A stretch of 64,000 nucleotides of DNA, from contig NZ_JAHWFK010000057.1 in NCBI RefSeq assembly GCF_019710575.1, positions 54,164 through 118,163 of the forward strand, read 5' to 3'. The position numbers and the translations under genes were made by a program. Positions 61,052 to 64,000 of this stretch are shown here, piece after piece (positions within the stretch are counted from its first letter, which is position 1; the number at the start of each line of letters is the position of its first letter). Below the pieces are notes generated by a model. That model was not told where the DNA came from. It did not search any database and was given only the letters and a program-made list of their open reading frames with translations. Source of the stretch: Paractinoplanes polyasparticus. GTDB taxonomy: Bacteria > Actinomycetota > Actinomycetes > Mycobacteriales > Micromonosporaceae.

Positions 61052-61278
61052 CAGCAGCAGCCTTGACCGGCGGTGACCGCTTCGGCCTTGGCGGCGCCGC
61101 CGCAACACGAGCTCTCCGCTGTGGCCTCGGCCGGAGTTCCGCAGCAGGGGCCGGCCGTGGATTCCGGCAGGACGAGAGCAGCTCGTGGTGGGTTGCCGCA
61201 GCAACCGCTGGCCCCGGCGGCGGACAGTGCCTCGGTGGGGTCGCCGGCGAAGCCGCCGACGGTTTGGGGGTCGCTCAT
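61051..61278 (-). CDS. Cys-pair small peptide (75 aa)
   Basis: ATG 61278 with AGGAGG six bases upstream gives 75 residues. Eight cysteines are in four vicinal pairs (26/27, 45/46, 58/59, 74/75), three in the pattern C-C-G and the last at the very end. The rest is Ala/Gly/Pro/Glu-rich and disordered-looking. Vicinal thiols chelate As(III), so a metallothionein-like arsenic buffer is likely. Alternatively it is the precursor of a peptide natural product trimmed by the coupled peptidase. First gene of the seven-gene operon. No family recalled. Confidence 0.65.
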   Translation of the reverse strand: MSDPQTVGGFAGDPTEALSAAGASGCCGNPPRAALVLPESTAGPCCGTPAEATAESSCCGGAAKAEAVTAGQGCC

Positions 61279-61305
61279 GGTCGTCCTCCTGCAACGCGAG
61301 ACGGA

Positions 61306-61337
61306 TTCGAGCTTTGTCGAACTTGACGTTTGTCGAA
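61306..61337. promoter_or_regulatory. Repeated ArsR-type operator in the divergent ars promoter
   Basis: TTTGTCGAA occurs twice 16 bp apart (61313-61321 and 61329-61337), and TTCGA...TCGAA forms a dyad at 61306-61321. Related half-sites (ATTCGATATCTGTC) continue towards the ArsR start at 61381. The region lies between the Cys-pair peptide operon and the ArsR/ArsC operon. Confidence 0.55.
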
Positions 61338-61380
61338 ACCGACACTTGCACGCGGATTCGATATCTGTCAACCTCGACGC

Positions 61381-61740
61381 ATGCCGAAATCATCGTCAGC
61401 TGTCGTGATCGATCCGGAGGCGGCGCAATGCTGCGCGCCGATCGCGCAGAGCCGGATCCCGGCCGAGGCGGCAGGCACGCTCGCGCAGGCATTCAAGGCG
61501 CTCGGCGATCCGATCCGCCTGCAGATGATGTCGATGATCGCCTCCGCCGAAGACGGCGAGATCTGCGTCTGCGACATCACGCCGGCCTTCGAGATCTCCG
61601 GGCCGACCATCTCGCACCACCTCAAGGTGCTAAAGGAATCCGGCCTGGTCACCGCGGAACGCCGCGCGAGCTGGGTGTACTACCGGGCCCAGCCAGGCCT
61701 GATGCGCCAGCTCTCGGCATTGCTCGACACCAACGCTTGA
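61381..61740 (+). CDS. arsR: ArsR-family repressor, N-terminal CC plus CVC type
   Basis: Starting at ATG 61381 the product has 119 residues. C17-C18 near the N-terminus and C62-V-C64 ('GEICVCDIT') in the helix give the thiols; the corynebacterial CgArsR uses N-terminal CC plus one helix Cys, a close match. The winged helix reads 'FKALGDPIRLQMMSMIA', 'EISGPTISHHLKVLKESGLVTAERR'. An earlier in-frame start (61330) would add 17 residues across the operator, so it is not chosen. No Shine-Dalgarno is seen. It controls the divergent promoters. Confidence 0.85.
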   Translation: MPKSSSAVVIDPEAAQCCAPIAQSRIPAEAAGTLAQAFKALGDPIRLQMMSMIASAEDGEICVCDITPAFEISGPTISHHLKVLKESGLVTAERRASWVYYRAQPGLMRQLSALLDTNA

Positions 61741-61769
61741 GTGGCCGCCGTCACACCACGTAGATTGGC

Positions 61770-61808
61770 TTGACGCCCACATAAGGGTCAGTAATCATTG
61801 ACTCAATG
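61770..61808 (+). promoter_or_regulatory. Promoter of the ArsR-ArsC fusion with start-codon palindrome
   Basis: TTGACG (61770-61775) and TAATCA (61792-61797) are spaced 16 bp, a good housekeeping promoter. Transcription would begin about 61804-61806, at the ATG itself, giving a leaderless mRNA, and no ribosome site is present. A perfect dyad CATTGA-C-TCAATG (61796-61808) covers the -10 end and start codon, a likely ArsR operator. Confidence 0.6.
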
Positions 61809-62492
61809 AACGGCGATGCTTCTCTGCAGGCGCGGGCACGCATCCACGCCGCGCTCGGCGATCCGGCAAGACTGGCGATCGTCGATGCACTGACCCTGGG
61901 TGACGCCTCCCCCGGCGAGATCGGCCACGACCTCACGATGCCGACCAATCTGGTCGCTCACCACCTCAAGGTTCTGCAGGACGCCGGCCTGATCGTGCGC
62001 ACCCGGTCCGAGGGCGACCGCCGCCGGACATACCTGCGGCTGCAGCCCGGCGTGCTGGCTTCGCTGACTCCGCCGCCGCTGCAGGACGCGGAGCGGGTGG
62101 TGTTCGTCTGCACCCACAACTCGGCCCGGTCTCAGCTGGCCGCGGCGCTGTGGCGCGACCGGGTCGGCGGGCCGGTCGCCTCCGCCGGCACCAAGCCGGC
62201 CGCGCGGGTGCACCCGCGCGCGGTCAAGGTCGCCCACCGCCACGGCCTTGCTCTGGACCCGGCCGGTACAGCGCATGTCAGCGATGTGGTGCACCAGGGT
62301 GATCTGGTGATCGCCGTCTGCGACAACGCCCACGAGGACCTCACCGGCGAGGTCCGCCCCCAGCTGCATTGGTCGGTGCCCGACCCGATACGCGTCAACA
62401 CCGACGCCGCGTTCGAAGCCGCGTACACCGACCTCGCCCAGCGCATCGACCGCTTGGCACCCGCCGTCCCGCACACCGCCGAACAGAACTGA
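61806..62492 (+). CDS. ArsR-ArsC fusion (repressor plus arsenate reductase)
   Basis: In this 228-residue protein, residues 8-90 are an ArsR-type winged helix ('ARIHAALGDPARLAIVDALTLGDASPGEIGHDLTMPTNLVAHHLKVLQDAGLI'). Residues 96-220 are a low-molecular-weight-phosphatase-type arsenate reductase with P-loop C102-THNSA-R108 and 'VCDNAHEDL'. The winged helix has no Cys, so this half may not sense As(III) directly; the fusion could couple reduction to DNA binding. It heads the second ars operon with a probable leaderless start. Confidence 0.85.
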   Translation: MNGDASLQARARIHAALGDPARLAIVDALTLGDASPGEIGHDLTMPTNLVAHHLKVLQDAGLIVRTRSEGDRRRTYLRLQPGVLASLTPPPLQDAERVVFVCTHNSARSQLAAALWRDRVGGPVASAGTKPAARVHPRAVKVAHRHGLALDPAGTAHVSDVVHQGDLVIAVCDNAHEDLTGEVRPQLHWSVPDPIRVNTDAAFEAAYTDLAQRIDRLAPAVPHTAEQN

Positions 62493-62611
62493 TCTTTCGA
62501 CCCGCACCAACTGCCCCGTTTGGTGAGATGGCGGTGCGGGGTGCCTCGCACCGGACGTCATCGCCGCCACGATCGATTCCCGACCATGCTGAAGACCGGA
62601 GTCCTGCATCC

Positions 62612-63346
62612 ATGCACCCCATCGCCGTCTGGCGCCGCCTGCTCGCCGAGTTCCTCGGTACGGCGTTGCTGGTCACCGCCGTCGTCGGCTCCGGCATCAT
62701 GGCCACCACGCTGTCGCCCGACGACGTCGGCCTGCAACTGCTGCAGAATTCCATCGCTACGGCGTTCGCGCTCGGCGCGCTGATCCTGACCTTCGGTCCG
62801 GTCTCCGGGGCCCACTTCAATCCGGTCGTGTCGGCCGCCGATTGGTTCCTCGGGCGGCGCACCGGCACCGGGCTGTCCGGCACTGATCTGGGCGGATACA
62901 TCGTCGCGCAGACCGCCGGGGCGATTGCCGGCTCGGTGCTGGCCAACCTGATGTTCGACCTGGCTCCGGTGACGTTCTCGGCCAAGGAGCGCTCGGCCGG
63001 GCATCTGTGGCTGGGTGAGGTCGTGGCCACCGCCGGACTGCTTCTGCTGATCTTCGCGATCGTCCGCTCCGGCCGGGCGGCCGTCGCACCCGCGGCGGTC
63101 GGCGCGTACATCGGCGCCGCGTACTGGTTCACCAGCAGCACCAGCTTCGCGAACCCGGCCGTCACCGTGGGCCGCGCCTTCACCGACACGTTCGCCGGCA
63201 TCGAACCCGCCTCCGTGCCCGGCTTCATCGTCGCTCAGATCATCGGCTTGGCAGTCGGAGTCGGCCTGCTGCTCGTTCTGTACCCCGGCGTGGGCAACGC
63301 CGCCGACGACGTCGTCGTCGAGCACGACTCCACCCGCACCACCTGA
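62612..63346 (+). CDS. Aquaglyceroporin (MIP family) of the ars operon
   Basis: ATG 62612 gives 244 residues; an upstream open frame overlaps the previous gene out of frame and is not real. There are six membrane helices and the two MIP half-loops: 'GAHFNPVVS' (NPV) and 'SFANPAVTVGRAF' (NPA). The first loop's NPV in place of NPA is common in bacterial arsenic-linked channels (AqpS-like), which let As(OH)3 flow out after reduction. It sits between two arsenate reductase genes, in keeping with that role. Confidence 0.85.
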   Translation: MHPIAVWRRLLAEFLGTALLVTAVVGSGIMATTLSPDDVGLQLLQNSIATAFALGALILTFGPVSGAHFNPVVSAADWFLGRRTGTGLSGTDLGGYIVAQTAGAIAGSVLANLMFDLAPVTFSAKERSAGHLWLGEVVATAGLLLLIFAIVRSGRAAVAPAAVGAYIGAAYWFTSSTSFANPAVTVGRAFTDTFAGIEPASVPGFIVAQIIGLAVGVGLLLVLYPGVGNAADDVVVEHDSTRTT

Positions 63347-63381
63347 TTACACCGTCGCCCCTCCATCAAAGGATCAACGCC

Positions 63382-63795
63382 ATGAGTGACAAGCCCAGCG
63401 TCCTGTTCGTCTGCGTCCACAACGCCGGCCGCTCCCAGATGGCCGCCGGCTGGCTGCGCCACCTCGCCGGTGACGCGGTGGAAGTCCGCTCCGCCGGCTC
63501 CGCGCCGACCGACTCCATCAACCCGGCCGCGGTCGAGGCCATGCACGAGGTCGGCATCGACATCACCGACCAGCAGCCCAAGGTCCTGGAGTACGAGGTC
63601 GCGCAGGACTCCGACGTCATCATCACCATGGGCTGCGGCGACGCCTGCCCGATCTTCCCCGGCAAGCGCTACGAGGACTGGAAACTCGACGACCCGGCCG
63701 GTCAAGGCGTCGAAGCAGTGCGTCCCATCCGCGACGAGATCAAGACCCGGATCGAGGCGCTGCTCGCCGACCTCATCCCGGCCGGCAAGCAGTGA
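63382..63795 (+). CDS. arsC: Arsenate reductase, thioredoxin-coupled type
   Basis: This 137-residue protein has P-loop C11-VHNAG-R17-S, then C85 and C89 in 'TMGCGDACPIFPGK' for the disulfide relay, and 'DWKLDDPAGQGVEAVRPIRDEI'. This matches the low-molecular-weight-phosphatase-type ArsC in which three Cys pass electrons to thioredoxin (or mycothiol). The next gene, overlapping by four bases, is a thioredoxin reductase, which fits thioredoxin as donor. Reaction: As(V) to As(III). Confidence 0.9.
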   Translation: MSDKPSVLFVCVHNAGRSQMAAGWLRHLAGDAVEVRSAGSAPTDSINPAAVEAMHEVGIDITDQQPKVLEYEVAQDSDVIITMGCGDACPIFPGKRYEDWKLDDPAGQGVEAVRPIRDEIKTRIEALLADLIPAGKQ

Positions 63796-64000
63796 ACCCC
63801 GTCCGCAATCTGATCATCATCGGTTCGGGACCGTCCGGATACACCGCGGCGCTGTACGCCGCCCGGGCGAACCTCAAGCCGCTCGTGATCGAGGGCGTTC
63901 AGTCCGGTGGCGCCCTGATGACCACCACCGAGGTCGAGAACTTCCCCGGTTTCCGCGACGGGATCATGGGCCCCGAGCTCATGGACAACATGCGCGCCCA
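63792..64000 (+). CDS. trxB: Thioredoxin reductase (3' partial)
   Basis: GTG 63792 overlaps the ArsC stop. The 69 visible residues carry the FAD-binding start 'LIIIGSGPSGYTAALYAARANLKPLVIEG' and 'TTTEVENFPGFRDGIMGPELMDNMR', typical of NADPH-dependent thioredoxin reductases. In ars operons this enzyme (ArsT) reduces thioredoxin for ArsC. The gene is cut by the window edge. Confidence 0.9.
   Translation, partial: MNPVRNLIIIGSGPSGYTAALYAARANLKPLVIEGVQSGGALMTTTEVENFPGFRDGIMGPELMDNMRA

Overview
The window is high-GC actinobacterial DNA. Long open frames have G/C-ending codons, GTG starts and overlapping (ATGA/GTGA) stop-start junctions are common, and several families are typical of filamentous actinomycetes: BTAD regulators, SAV_2336/NB-ARC/TPR proteins, VMAP proteins, FxSxx-type peptides, and LamG plus RHS secreted proteins. 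A Micromonosporaceae (Actinoplanes-like) host is my guess. No rRNA, tRNA or CRISPR array was seen.

Layout. (1) 1-8.7 kb: distal end of an extracellular contractile injection system (eCIS) locus, with a tape-measure-like protein, the double-AAA ATPase, and on the other strand a BTAD regulator, a giant effector with a nuclease-like tip and a small coupled downstream protein. (2) 8.9-10 kb: a membrane protein and a broken IS5. (3) 10.2-18.8 kb: the most interesting block. An EAD2-VMAP protein is coupled to a SAV_2336/NB-ARC/TPR protein. Convergent to them is a two-gene unit, a HExxH putative peptide-modifying enzyme and a 58-residue FxsA-like precursor. Divergent from that unit is an alpha/beta hydrolase carrying a second EAD2. 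It reads as a conflict or signalling system joined to a small modified-peptide module. (4) 18.8-24.9 kb: decayed DNA with a folP remnant, a secreted-protein remnant and two IS630 elements. (5) 24.9-37.1 kb: a secreted LamG-type protein, an RHS/Hint polymorphic toxin with an exchangeable tip, and a putative immunity gene. (6) 37.5-42.9 kb: mobile region with two IS5 elements (one with a CCCAAAA slippery site) and two diverged copies of an AbrB-like regulator plus tyrosine recombinase module, one largely intact and one dead. (7) 43.3-48 kb: an HNH protein, a PEP-utilising (rifampicin-phosphotransferase-like) enzyme, and a PadR/HAAS pair.

(8) 48.1-64 kb: a large metalloid/metal island. It starts with a divergent ArsR/flavin monooxygenase unit with thioredoxin-like and zinc-ribbon-VOC genes. 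A BASS-type transporter follows. Next come a stand-alone ECC-motif protein, a MerR-ECC fusion, a rhodanese, a MerR and a MerT-like protein in tightly overlapping order. A YnfA-like protein follows. A seven-gene minus-strand operon encodes a Cys-pair peptide, M28 peptidase, ArsR, ArsN-like acetyltransferase, two paralogous flavoproteins and an MFS pump. The divergent plus-strand operon encodes ArsR, an ArsR-ArsC fusion, an aquaglyceroporin, ArsC and thioredoxin reductase, cut by the window edge. Arsenate would be reduced by the ArsC proteins with thioredoxin, As(III) released through the channel or pumps, and organoarsenicals oxidised or acetylated. Four ArsR-type and two MerR-type sensors control this island.

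Functions are inferred from motifs and context. No database search was possible.
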